Source: Thermoplasmata archaeon
GTDB taxonomy: Archaea; Thermoplasmatota; Thermoplasmata; Sysuiplasmatales; Sysuiplasmataceae
Reading direction: 5' to 3'
DNA: 64,000 nt
NCBI GenBank assembly: GCA_021806165.1
Contig: JAJZXY010000006.1
Span: 1-64,000, forward strand
A program made the translations under genes and the position numbers. This document shows positions 1 to 6,910 of the stretch, piece by piece. Positions within the stretch are counted from its first letter, which is position 1; each line of letters opens with the position of its first letter. The notes beneath the pieces were generated by a model. That model saw nothing but the letters and a program-made list of their open reading frames with translations, did no database searches and was not told where the DNA came from.

Positions 1-114
1 CCCCACGGGACATTCCTCTCAGACACTGTTTCGGCCGGCGCGTCCGAATTCTCCCTTTACCACTCGGGCCTGATGGCGTGGACCGCAGTTTCGCTGATAA
101 CCGCACGTATCTGA
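1..114 (+). CDS. C-terminal fragment of an unidentified protein (5' end outside window)
   Basis: The frame starting at base 1 is open for 37 codons and stops with TGA at 112-114. Its codon choice resembles the real genes nearby. A second frame is open to 140 but is rich in rare CGN arginine codons, so frame 1 is preferred. The last part (HSGLMAWTAVSLITARI) is hydrophobic. The fixX-like gene downstream makes a FixC-like oxidoreductase or a transporter possible, but the fragment is too short to name. Confidence 0.35.
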   Translation, partial: PHGTFLSDTVSAGASEFSLYHSGLMAWTAVSLITARI

Positions 115-166
115 AGCAGCCGATGCAGGGCAAAGATTAATTGCAGCCGGATGAATACAACCAGAC

Positions 167-478
167 ATGCCGGGGGCGGCTGAAAGGGAAGGCAGGCTGT
201 CGGTCGAGGACAGGACCGGCCTGGACTCTTACGAATTTGGAGGCGCCGATTTCATTCGTGTCGACACCGCTGTTTGCGCAGGGTGCGACACACGGCCGTG
301 CCTCTATGTCTGCCCTGCAAAGGTCTACAAGGAAGACGGGGCGCGCAACCTTGTCTACAATCCTGAAGGGTGCATGGAGCTTGGCGCCTGTGTGATTGTA
401 TGCAGGCACATCGGAAAGGGCGCCATCACCTGGAGCTACCCCGACGGCGGCAAGGGAATATCCTACCATTATGGCTGA
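167..478 (+). CDS. fixX: FixX-like ferredoxin
   Basis: FixX-type ferredoxin of 103 residues. Family members pass electrons with FixC (ETF:quinone oxidoreductase-like) from flavoprotein FixAB. Visible marks are the N-terminal VEDRTGLDSYEF block, Cys37/40/45/49 in a CxxCxxxxCxxxCP pattern, Cys69/75/79 in the second motif, and the C-terminal ITWSYPDGGKGISYHYG typical of FixX. The second motif reads CMELGAC where the family has CLECGTC, so the expected cysteine at residue 72 is leucine (codon 380-382). One cluster may be [3Fe-4S] or absent. The ATG at 167 is the only ATG after the upstream stop and has no Shine-Dalgarno. FixA, FixB and FixC are not in the window. Confidence 0.85.
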   Translation: MPGAAEREGRLSVEDRTGLDSYEFGGADFIRVDTAVCAGCDTRPCLYVCPAKVYKEDGARNLVYNPEGCMELGACVIVCRHIGKGAITWSYPDGGKGISYHYG

Positions 479-535
479 CCGTGCCTCTCCCTGTCTGCCG
501 TGCTGAATCACCATGTTGCTTCTGAGGTGTTCTGA

Positions 536-1063
536 TTGAAGAATGGAAAGATTGTGGTAAGGAAGGCGTCGGGCAGGGATGGAGACAGTTTCATAGCACT
601 CGTCCGGGAACTGGCAGACTATGAGAAACTCCCGCCGCCAGGCAGAAGGGAGGAGGCAAGACTCAGGCGGGATGCGTTCGGCAGGAAGCCCAGGTTCGAA
701 CTGCTGATGGCATTCCGTGGCGGAAAAGCGGTCGGCTATGCCGCATTCTTCATGACATACTCCACCTTCCTGGCCAGGCCGACGCTCTACCTGGAGGACA
801 TCTACATTTCGCAGGAAAGCAGGCGGTCGGGTGTGGGTAGCGCCATCTTCGCAAAGCTGGCGGCAACCGCCGTGAGAAGGGGTTGCGGAAGGATGGAATG
901 GTCCGTTCTCAGGTGGAACAGGCCGGCCATAGCATTCTACCGGGGACTGGGTGCGCGGGAGCTGAAGGAGTGGACATACTACAGGCTTACAGGTGATGCG
1001 ATAAGGGAGATTTCAGGAAGGAAGGGCGGAAGGAGGGGAAAAGGCGCCGAGGGGGAGATTTGA
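536..1063 (+). CDS. GNAT family N-acetyltransferase, diamine acetyltransferase-like
   Basis: GNAT acetyltransferase of 175 residues that would move an acetyl group from acetyl-CoA to an amine. The acetyl-CoA loop is SRRSGVGS (about 95-102), preceded by LYLEDIYIS. It is followed by EWSVLRWNRPAIAFYRGLGA, which resembles the spermidine/spermine (SAT1-like) branch, as does the ending EWTYYRLTGDAI. Substrate remains inferred. The start is TTG at 536 with GAGGTG seven bases upstream. The last 15 residues are a basic, low-complexity tail (GRKGGRRGKGAEGEI). The final 18 bases overlap the 3' end of the oppositely oriented tRNA-Ser gene, so the tail may be incidental read-out into the tRNA. Confidence 0.85.
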   Translation: MKNGKIVVRKASGRDGDSFIALVRELADYEKLPPPGRREEARLRRDAFGRKPRFELLMAFRGGKAVGYAAFFMTYSTFLARPTLYLEDIYISQESRRSGVGSAIFAKLAATAVRRGCGRMEWSVLRWNRPAIAFYRGLGARELKEWTYYRLTGDAIREISGRKGGRRGKGAEGEI

Positions 1064-1141
1064 ACTCCCGAGTCGCAGAGCGACACGAGCTGGCTGTTGA
1101 AAGTTCCAGGCTCGCGCCTTACCGGGCTGGGCCACCTCGGC
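1046..1141 (-). tRNA. tRNA-Ser(GGA) with a probable 12-nt intron
   Basis: On the minus strand the 7-bp acceptor (GCCGAGG/CCTCGGC), a D arm with GGTAA, anticodon stem CGAGC/GCTCG, a long variable arm (GTCGC-TCT-GCGAC) and T arm GGGAG-TTCAAAT-CTCCC all pair. The variable arm marks a class II tRNA. The anticodon loop is 19 nt instead of 7. Removing 12 nt (plus-strand 1092-1103) after position 37 leaves loop CTGGAAA with anticodon GGA (1105-1107), which reads UCC/UCU serine codons. The intron 3' end can form a CCA bulge next to a short helix, as expected for the archaeal splicing endonuclease. CCA is not encoded. Confidence 0.9.
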
Positions 1142-1165
1142 CTGCACCATCGTTATCTGACCACC

Positions 1166-1175
1166 GTATTTAACA
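1166..1175 (-). promoter_or_regulatory. Box A promoter of tRNA-Ser
   Basis: Minus-strand TGTTAAATAC lies about 28 bases before the tRNA 5' end, which suits an archaeal TATA element that sets the transcript start a few bases upstream of the mature tRNA. Confidence 0.55.
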
Positions 1176-1221
1176 ATGTCCGAAAGGCAGCATCCCTGCA
1201 AATCCAGATCGTGTTCCCGAC

Positions 1222-1232
1222 AGTTTTAGATA
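1222..1232 (+). promoter_or_regulatory. Box A promoter of nadE
   Basis: AGTTTTAGATA is centred about 26 bases before ATG 1253, with no Shine-Dalgarno in between. This predicts a leaderless nadE transcript and supports that start. Confidence 0.6.
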
Positions 1233-1252
1233 CCTCGCTTCAATAGACTCGC

Positions 1253-2050
1253 ATGCTTCCCCAACTGAAAGCCGGTGCCAGGGAAAAGATTGTTACTTTC
1301 ATAAGGCACACTGTGGAGGAGAGCGGGGCATCCGGCGTGGCGGTCAATCTCAGCGGCGGCATAGATTCGGCGCTTACCTTGAAGCTGTGCGTTGAAGCAC
1401 TGGGTCCGGGGAAGGTCCACGCACTTCTCCTCCCGGACAGGAGCGAGAGCGGGAGTGACGAGGAGGACGCACACTTGTTTGCCACATCCCTCGGCGTTCA
1501 TGTCCACCGCTATTACATAGGGGGGATAGTTGGAGAGTTCTCTTCCATTGTCGGTGTGGAAGACAGGCGCGTTCTTGGAAACATCAAGGCCAGGACCAGG
1601 ATGGTTTTCGTCTATGCTGTAGCGAACAGCCTGAATCTTCTTGTCGCAGGCACAAGCAACAAGAGCGAGTTCCTTACAGGCTACTATACAAAGTTCGGTG
1701 ACGGGGCATCTGATTTCTGCCCGATAGGCGATCTGTACAAGAGCGAGGTAAGGCAGCTTGCCTCCGAGTCTGGTGTGCCTGCCGTATTCATCGAAAAGGC
1801 GCCCAGCGCGGGACTCTGGGCCGGTCAGACGGATGAGGGTGAAATGGGCATTACCTATGCTGAACTGGATACGATACTACATTCCGTCGAAAGGGGCATG
1901 GATGCAGCCTCCATTTCGTCGGCAGAGGGGATAGACTTGGCGGCTGTTGAGCGTGTGCTCGAAATGGTCAGAAGCTCAAGGCACAAGCGCAGCTCCGCAT
2001 CCATTCCTCCGATCGATGGCACTGTCCCGAGCCCGGACTGGCCCGGATGA
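1253..2050 (+). CDS. nadE: NH3-dependent NAD+ synthetase
   Basis: Catalyses the last step of NAD synthesis: nicotinate adenine dinucleotide + ATP + ammonia to NAD+. The protein has 265 residues, the size of the ammonia-dependent form, with no glutaminase domain. The PP-loop SGGIDSA is at 34-40. Other family blocks are AGTSNKSEFLTGYYTKFGDG and PIGDLYKSEVRQLA, which bind ATP and the deamido-NAD substrate. The ATG start fits a leaderless transcript. Downstream is a threonine dehydratase in the same direction. The NMN enzymes NadM and PncC are encoded about 42 kb away. Confidence 0.95.
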   Translation: MLPQLKAGAREKIVTFIRHTVEESGASGVAVNLSGGIDSALTLKLCVEALGPGKVHALLLPDRSESGSDEEDAHLFATSLGVHVHRYYIGGIVGEFSSIVGVEDRRVLGNIKARTRMVFVYAVANSLNLLVAGTSNKSEFLTGYYTKFGDGASDFCPIGDLYKSEVRQLASESGVPAVFIEKAPSAGLWAGQTDEGEMGITYAELDTILHSVERGMDAASISSAEGIDLAAVERVLEMVRSSRHKRSSASIPPIDGTVPSPDWPG

Positions 2051-2068
2051 GCCATAGCAAAGGAAAGG

Positions 2069-2076
2069 ATTTAAGC
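2069..2076 (+). promoter_or_regulatory. Box A promoter of the threonine dehydratase gene
   Basis: GATTTAAG lies about 26 bases before ATG 2099. This favours that ATG over an in-frame TTG at 2087. Confidence 0.5.
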
Positions 2077-2098
2077 AACGGCAAGTTTGCATCTGCAT

Positions 2099-3028
2099 AT
2101 GCTCGGCAGGGAAATCGTTGAGGATGCGTCGAGGGTTGTATACAGGCACTGCATACGCACACCTCTTTACAGGGATGCGCACCTCAGCGCCCTGACAGGG
2201 ATGGATATCTATCTGAAGATGGAACTGTACCAGCCGGTACATTCATTCAAGATACGCGGTGCATCCAACAAACTTTCAAGGATCGAAGGGCCAGAAGTTA
2301 TCACCGCCTCATCAGGAAATCACGGAATTGCGGTTGCATTTGTCGCAGGCGAGCTGGGCAAGAAGGCGATAGTAGTCCTCCCCGAAGACGTGAACCCTTC
2401 CAAGCTGCAGATGATCAGGGAACTGGGGGCTGAAGTAGTGTTGAAGGGAAGGAGCTCAGACGAACGGATGCGCTATGCTGCCGACTACGCCGCATCACAC
2501 TCGATCCCGCTGATCCCCTCATTCGACGACGCACACATAATAGGGGGGCAGGGAACCATCGGCCTCGAGATACAGGAGCAGAAGGATGTGGGATGCATCA
2601 TTTCCCCTATCGGCGGCGGCGGCCTGATATCAGGAATTGCCCTGTCGTACGGCGGCAGAGGCACGCAGATATTCGGCGTGCAGGCGGAGGGTGCATGCTC
2701 AATGTACAAATCGGTAGGTGCAGGCACCCCTGTGACTGCCGATTCCAATACGGTAGCAGACGGCATAATGGTTTCGACACCCGGCGCTGTGAACGTATCC
2801 ATTGTGAGGGAGAGGGTCAGGGAAATATTCCTTGTCAGCGATAATGATATAATCGATGCATTCAGGGAAATGTGGTCGCATTCGCACGTTCTCATGGAGC
2901 CCGCAAGCGCTTCAACGGTGGCAGCACTCCTGAAGAATGCTTCTGTCCTCGGGGAAAAGGGGATCACCAGCGCAGCCCTGATCATAACCGGCGGCAATGT
3001 TTCGGACAAGGTCCTGAAGATGCTCTGA
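2099..3028 (+). CDS. Threonine/serine dehydratase (PLP fold type II)
   Basis: PLP enzyme of 309 residues that deaminates threonine to 2-oxobutyrate and probably serine to pyruvate. The PLP lysine is K51 in HSFKIRGA. The substrate loop SSGNHGIAVA is at 71-80 and the phosphate-binding glycine loop GGGGLISG at 172-179. There is no C-terminal ACT domain, so it is the short form without isoleucine feedback and could also act as a serine racemase. ATG 2099 is chosen because a box A sits 26 bases upstream; a TTG at 2087 would add four residues. Confidence 0.88.
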   Translation: MLGREIVEDASRVVYRHCIRTPLYRDAHLSALTGMDIYLKMELYQPVHSFKIRGASNKLSRIEGPEVITASSGNHGIAVAFVAGELGKKAIVVLPEDVNPSKLQMIRELGAEVVLKGRSSDERMRYAADYAASHSIPLIPSFDDAHIIGGQGTIGLEIQEQKDVGCIISPIGGGGLISGIALSYGGRGTQIFGVQAEGACSMYKSVGAGTPVTADSNTVADGIMVSTPGAVNVSIVRERVREIFLVSDNDIIDAFREMWSHSHVLMEPASASTVAALLKNASVLGEKGITSAALIITGGNVSDKVLKML

Positions 3029-3033
3029 TACAG

Positions 3034-3531
3034 CTATTTCTTGTATCCTATCTTCCTCAGGAAGTCACGCCTCTCCTGCCTGTCTGCGTCAGATTCCAGA
3101 CCGGCGGGAGAGCTGCCATCCATCACTCCGATGATTGCTGCCCCCTCCCCTTCCCTGAGCACAACTGCGCGGGCGGGATTGGCTGTTGCACAGTACACTG
3201 TAGTGATCTCGGGAACGGCCTTCAGCGCCTGCATGACGTTGATGGGGTATGCGCCGGCAATCAGAACAACCAGCAGGTGCCCTGCACCAATCATGGATGC
3301 ATTTCTTGCTGCAGCCGAGACAAGGACCTCATCGCTGCCTTCTGTCCGTATCAGCCTTGGCCCGGAAGCCTCGTTGAAGGCAATTCCGAACCTGATGCCG
3401 GGCATGCTGCCGTTGAGCGCCTCGTACACGTCCTCCGCAGTCTTGATGAAATGTGCCTGTGCAAGTATTATGTTCGATTCAGCCGGAAGCTCCAGGTCCA
3501 CCAGGTCGATTGAATGCGCCATTCCACTCAC
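3034..3531 (-). CDS. Adenosine-specific kinase family protein (DUF355)
   Basis: A 165-residue protein of the archaeal and bacterial adenosine-specific kinase family. Family marks are the N-terminal ESNIILAQAHFIKTAEDVYEAL and the central TVYCATANPARAVVL, with a C-terminal GVMDG block. The fold is distinct from ribokinase-type adenosine kinases; the kinase role is known from only a few members, so it is inferred here. GTG at 3531 is chosen because GGAGG lies seven bases upstream and the GTG overlaps the stop of the upstream membrane protein gene (GTGA). ATG 3522 is the alternative. The overlap implies coupled translation. Confidence 0.8.
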   Translation of the reverse strand: MSGMAHSIDLVDLELPAESNIILAQAHFIKTAEDVYEALNGSMPGIRFGIAFNEASGPRLIRTEGSDEVLVSAAARNASMIGAGHLLVVLIAGAYPINVMQALKAVPEITTVYCATANPARAVVLREGEGAAIIGVMDGSSPAGLESDADRQERRDFLRKIGYKK

Positions 3532-4010
3532 ACTTTCCCTCCTCCCCGAGGAGGCTGCGGCGGATAAGGCTGTTGGGCCTGCCTGTATGGCTCATACCAG
3601 CCAGGCGGGCTGCCCGGGTATCTCGTCATCGAATCCCTTATCTTGATGTATGCGATAATCAGGAGTATGCCCGGGATAACGAGGCCGAATACGAGTTGAA
3701 GAATGCCCAGGACAAGAGACGGCGTCTCGGCGTCCGCAACCAGTCCCTCGGACAGTCTCTTATACACCATGTAATAGTCCAGAATGATCCAGACGAACCC
3801 TATGAGAACCAGGATAATGAAAGGCGCAACAAACAGCGCAGGCATGAACCAGGGCGATGGTACAGCCGGGCCCCCGGGATTGACGGGCTGCCCGGCAAAC
3901 AGCAGCCCAATGTAGGCACTTGCAAAAACCATTACTGCCGAGATTACCGCCTGAACCACGATGGCCGCGAGGGCGAGCACTCTGGCACTGTCGGCGTCAG
4001 GATCCAACAT
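3528..4010 (-). CDS. Three-helix membrane protein of unknown function
   Basis: A 160-residue protein not recognised as a named family. It has three hydrophobic segments (about 12-40, 56-80 and 100-126) and a hydrophilic, proline- and tyrosine-rich C-terminal tail (PPGWYEPYRQAQQPYPPQ) likely on the cytoplasmic side. Such tails often mediate protein contacts; that is inference. It is the first gene of a two-gene unit with the adenosine-specific kinase family gene, sharing a 4-bp stop/start overlap. Start is ATG 4010. The 99-base gap upstream also holds the promoter of the divergent tRNA-Gln. Confidence 0.7.
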   Translation of the reverse strand: MLDPDADSARVLALAAIVVQAVISAVMVFASAYIGLLFAGQPVNPGGPAVPSPWFMPALFVAPFIILVLIGFVWIILDYYMVYKRLSEGLVADAETPSLVLGILQLVFGLVIPGILLIIAYIKIRDSMTRYPGSPPGWYEPYRQAQQPYPPQPPRGGGKV

Positions 4011-4071
4011 GACAATTCATATCTGCGCAGCATCTAATAGCACTTTCCCACGACCCCCTCCGGTGGATTAG

Positions 4072-4080
4072 TTTTATTTA
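4072..4080 (+). promoter_or_regulatory. Box A promoter of tRNA-Gln
   Basis: TTTTATTTA is centred about 34 bases upstream of the tRNA 5' end at 4110, giving a predicted transcript start a few bases before the mature end. Confidence 0.5.
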
Positions 4081-4109
4081 CTATTTCGGTGGTAGTGCGC
4101 TATCGCCCT

Positions 4110-4182
4110 AGCCCCGTAGTGTAGCGGTCAATCATGCGAGACTCTGGATCTTGCGACGGCAGTTCGAATCTGCCCGGGGCTA
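4110..4182 (+). tRNA. tRNA-Gln(CTG)
   Basis: Folds as a standard class I tRNA: acceptor AGCCCCG/CGGGGCT, anticodon stem CGAGA/TCTTG with one G-T pair, loop CTCTGGA with anticodon CTG (4144-4146), T arm GGCAG-TTCGAAT-CTGCC and discriminator A at 4182. It reads CAG. No intron and no encoded CCA. Confidence 0.93.
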
Positions 4183-4306
4183 CTTCTTTCCAGAACAGTT
4201 GAATTGCCAGCGTTGCGGCTGTTACTGCATGGCGGCAGGCTCGGGCCCGCAATGTCTGAAACGGAATGCGGCACATGGGCAAGACAGTATGAAGCTGCCT
4301 GCATTA

Positions 4307-4852
4307 TTACACCTGTTGCGCCCTCTTCTCCGCAAGGGAGCGCAACCAGCAGACGCTTCTCCAGTTTCTAGTCGTTGCATCGACCTTTAGCTTTTTTTCA
4401 AAAAAGTTGTTTGAGAGCCTGGTTCTGCCATAACCGCCTGGGCAGTACAGGTAGATTTCATGCCCGCTGAATCTGTAATCCTCCCCCTCACTCCGGACCT
4501 CATCCACCTCATCCGCCGGGAAAAGCGCCGGGGTGGCGGAGAGGAATGTCACGTGCATCTTGCCGTCATCAATCCCTGTGAACGGCATTCCGTCTACCAA
4601 CCGCCGGAGGTCCGTTGCACTCCTGATGAACACTTTAACACCGTAGCCAAGGCTCTCAAGCAGAGCATCCTCTATTGCACCTTTCAGCCTGGTCCTGTCC
4701 CCTTCCTCGATATCGAAAATCACGTTTCCGCTGCGGAGATACGTTTCCACCTCCTCGGCTCCCAGGGATGAGAAGATTCGCCTGAGGCCGGGCATGTCCA
4801 CAATCTTGTTTCCCACATTGATTCCCCTCAGGAGTGACACATAGCTGTGCAT
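4307..4852 (-). CDS. DUF1697 family protein
   Basis: A 181-residue member of DUF1697, a family without an established biochemical role. Signature blocks are YVSLLRGINVGNK at the N terminus, ETYLRSGNVIFD, and the C-terminal ATTRNWRSV, in the expected order and spacing. Length matches the family (about 175-185). The start is ATG 4852. A run coding for NNFFEKKLK (4384-4402) forms a T/A-rich inverted repeat but is coding, not a terminator. The gene stands alone between tRNA-Gln and the broken acetyltransferase gene. Confidence 0.85.
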   Translation of the reverse strand: MHSYVSLLRGINVGNKIVDMPGLRRIFSSLGAEEVETYLRSGNVIFDIEEGDRTRLKGAIEDALLESLGYGVKVFIRSATDLRRLVDGMPFTGIDDGKMHVTFLSATPALFPADEVDEVRSEGEDYRFSGHEIYLYCPGGYGRTRLSNNFFEKKLKVDATTRNWRSVCWLRSLAEKRAQQV

Positions 4853-4957
4853 CGCCAGTCAATCAGTTCACAGCTATTTCAACTGCTCAGGGAGGGGACC
4901 GCAGAAGCAGAAAGGAATGATTGGCCTGCTCCTGCTATGCAGCCATGCGGGGGAACC

Positions 4958-5545
4958 ATGACCGAATTGCCTGATGACAATGCAGCGCGTGAGCTGACAA
5001 CAGACACATGGAAGGATTTTGAGCAACTGCTTGGAAAATAGGGGGGAGTGCAGGCCGGATGCTGGTGCAAGTATTACCGGCGCACGGGGCAGAATCCGGG
5101 CGGATCGCCCGCCGAACGGGAGGGGAATAGCCACAGGGCGAAGGAGCTGCTTGTAAAATCCGGCTCCGCTCACAGCATCATTGTCTATTCCGGAGGCAGC
5201 GCGATTGGCTGGTGCCAGTTCGGCCCGGCAGGGGAGCTGCCGAGGATCGACGGCATCCGTAACCACAAGGCACTCGGCTCAGCATCTCCTGCCAGCCGGC
5301 TCTGGAGAATCACATGCTTCTCTGTTGACAGGGAATACAGGCACCGCGGAGTAGCGCGATACGCCCTTGCTGCGGCCCTGGATGCCATCGGAAGGTACGG
5401 CGGCGGAACAGCGGAGGCATACCCGGTGACATGGAATAGAGCTGTCAACATCTGGTTCGGTACAGTGAGCATGTTCAGGGAACTTGGTTTCAGTGATGCA
5501 GGGAGGCTTGGGAAAAGAGGCCTTCCTGTGAGGAAGGATGTGTGA
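4958..5545 (+). pseudogene. GNAT acetyltransferase interrupted by an in-frame TAG
   Basis: The reading frame from ATG 4958 (MTELPDDNA...) to the stop at 5545 matches a GNAT family whose N terminus runs into a GGVQAGCWCKYYR-type block. An amber codon at 5039-5041 falls between LGK and GGVQAG in the same frame. Without it the product would have 195 residues. The acetyl-CoA loop (EYRHRGVARYAL) and the WRITCFSV strand are intact downstream. GTG 5048 could give a 165-residue product lacking about 30 N-terminal residues, but its G-rich upstream stretch is too close for a normal ribosome site. The gene is probably newly broken, or there is a base-call error. TAG ends other genes here, so routine decoding as an amino acid is unlikely. 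Confidence 0.75.
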
Positions 5546-5687
5546 AGCTCAGCCTGGTTCTGTGGCTGTGTCAACATTCACTGTTCGCCGCCTCTGCCCG
5601 ACCACCGGCCATAACGCCCGGCGGGCGCTCCCCTGTGAGCATCCAATATAGGTCCCTTCCGTGGTCAACTCTTCGGGGAGAATGGAA

Positions 5688-6845
5688 ATGGCAACGAGAT
5701 ACAGTTTCACATCAGAGTCTGTGACAGAGGGTCATCCGGACAAGGTTGCAGACCGGATTTCAGACTCAATCCTGGACGCCGCAACTGCGGAAGACAGGTA
5801 TTCAAGAGAGGACTGTGAGACAGTACTGCTGCAGGGGATTGTAGTTGTGACGGGACAGATCAGCACCAGTAACAGACTGGGTTACGCCGGTATCGTGCGC
5901 AGCGTTCTGCGTGGCATAGGGCTCGACAATGCCCTCGGCTACATCGACTGGAAGACATGCGCCGTTCTAGTATACGCTGAGGTGCAGTCGCCTGATATAT
6001 CGGCAGGCATCGGGAAGCCGGGCAGGGGCATGGGCGCAGGTGACCCGGGAATAATGTTCGGCTATGCATCCGGCGAAACCAGGAAGCCCATGCCTCTCCC
6101 GATCATGCTTTCACACCGCATGGTCCGGCGCCTGGCGCAGGTGAGAAGGGATGGAACGCTGCCGTATCTCAGGCCTGACGGCAAGTCTCAGGTGACTGTG
6201 GATTATGAGGACGGCGTCCCCGTGTCGGCCAGCCGCGTCGTTGTAGCAGCGCAGCATACAGAGAAAGTGGACAGAAGCAGGCTCAGCGAGGAGATTGAGG
6301 CTGAAGTGATACGTCCGTCGATCCCCGAGGAAATGCTTTCCTCTGATGCGCTCTTCCTGGTCAACGAGACAGGGAGGTTTGTTATAGGAGGCACCCGGGC
6401 GGATACCGGGATTACGGGCAGGAGGATTGTGGCAGACACATACGGAGGATTCGGCTCCCACGGCGGAGGCTGCTTCATGGGGAAGGACCCGACAAAGGTG
6501 GACAGGTCTGGCGGATACGCCGCCAGGTACGTTGCAAAGAACATTTTTGCGGCAGGCATTGCATTGAGGTGCACGGTTCAGCCGGCATATGCAATCGGTG
6601 TCTCCGAACCTGTATCCTTTACAATTGATATTACGGGAACAGGGCAGGTCGTAGGCAGCCTCATCGGGGGAGAAGCTTCAGCAGTATTTGATCTCAGCCA
6701 AGGGGCCGTCATAGAGAGTCTTGACCTCCACAGGCCAATATACAGAGATACGGCATGCTACGGGCACTTTGGAAGGGATGGGGAAAAGTTCAGCTGGGAA
6801 AGGACCGACAGGAAGCGGAAGATGGAACAAGTCCTGCATGTCTAG
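5688..6845 (+). CDS. metK: S-adenosylmethionine synthetase, bacterial type
   Basis: Makes S-adenosylmethionine from methionine and ATP. The sequence follows bacterial/eukaryotic MetK, not the separate archaeal MAT family: FTSESVTEGHPDKVAD, GAGDPGIMFGYA, RPDGKSQVTVDY, GRFVIGG, DTYGGFGSHGGG, DPTKVDRSGGYAARYVAKN. Odd residues are GAGDP where GAGDQ is usual and GGGCFMGKD where GGGAFSGKD is usual, both near the active site. ATG 5688 is chosen because GGGGAG lies seven bases upstream; ATG 5682 and GTG 5661 are in frame. The product has 385 residues. Stop is TAG. A bacterial MetK suggests gene replacement by transfer. Confidence 0.93.
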   Translation: MATRYSFTSESVTEGHPDKVADRISDSILDAATAEDRYSREDCETVLLQGIVVVTGQISTSNRLGYAGIVRSVLRGIGLDNALGYIDWKTCAVLVYAEVQSPDISAGIGKPGRGMGAGDPGIMFGYASGETRKPMPLPIMLSHRMVRRLAQVRRDGTLPYLRPDGKSQVTVDYEDGVPVSASRVVVAAQHTEKVDRSRLSEEIEAEVIRPSIPEEMLSSDALFLVNETGRFVIGGTRADTGITGRRIVADTYGGFGSHGGGCFMGKDPTKVDRSGGYAARYVAKNIFAAGIALRCTVQPAYAIGVSEPVSFTIDITGTGQVVGSLIGGEASAVFDLSQGAVIESLDLHRPIYRDTACYGHFGRDGEKFSWERTDRKRKMEQVLHV

Positions 6846-6910
6846 GCGCTCACCGCTGCGGTCTCCTGTAGCCTGGAAGAACTTCAAAGAGTTCTTATAT
6901 TGAATCTATT

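Noticed and set aside
2872-3513. Long plus-strand open frames across the dehydratase end and the adenosine-specific kinase gene
   Set aside because: They run antisense to or out of frame with recognised proteins and show cysteine- and histidine-rich nonsense composition.
4384-4402. T-rich/A-rich inverted repeat resembling a terminator
   Set aside because: It encodes NNFFEKKLK inside the DUF1697 gene and keeps the frame, so it is coding sequence.
4847-4957. Upstream extension of the broken acetyltransferase frame from 4847
   Set aside because: Family similarity starts at ATG 4958; the extra 37 codons overlap the divergent DUF1697 start and look non-coding.
5600-5640. GC-rich palindrome CGCCCG-G-CGGGCG upstream of metK
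   Set aside because: Short stem with a one-base centre, no T run and no match to a SAM riboswitch; kept only as a chance repeat.
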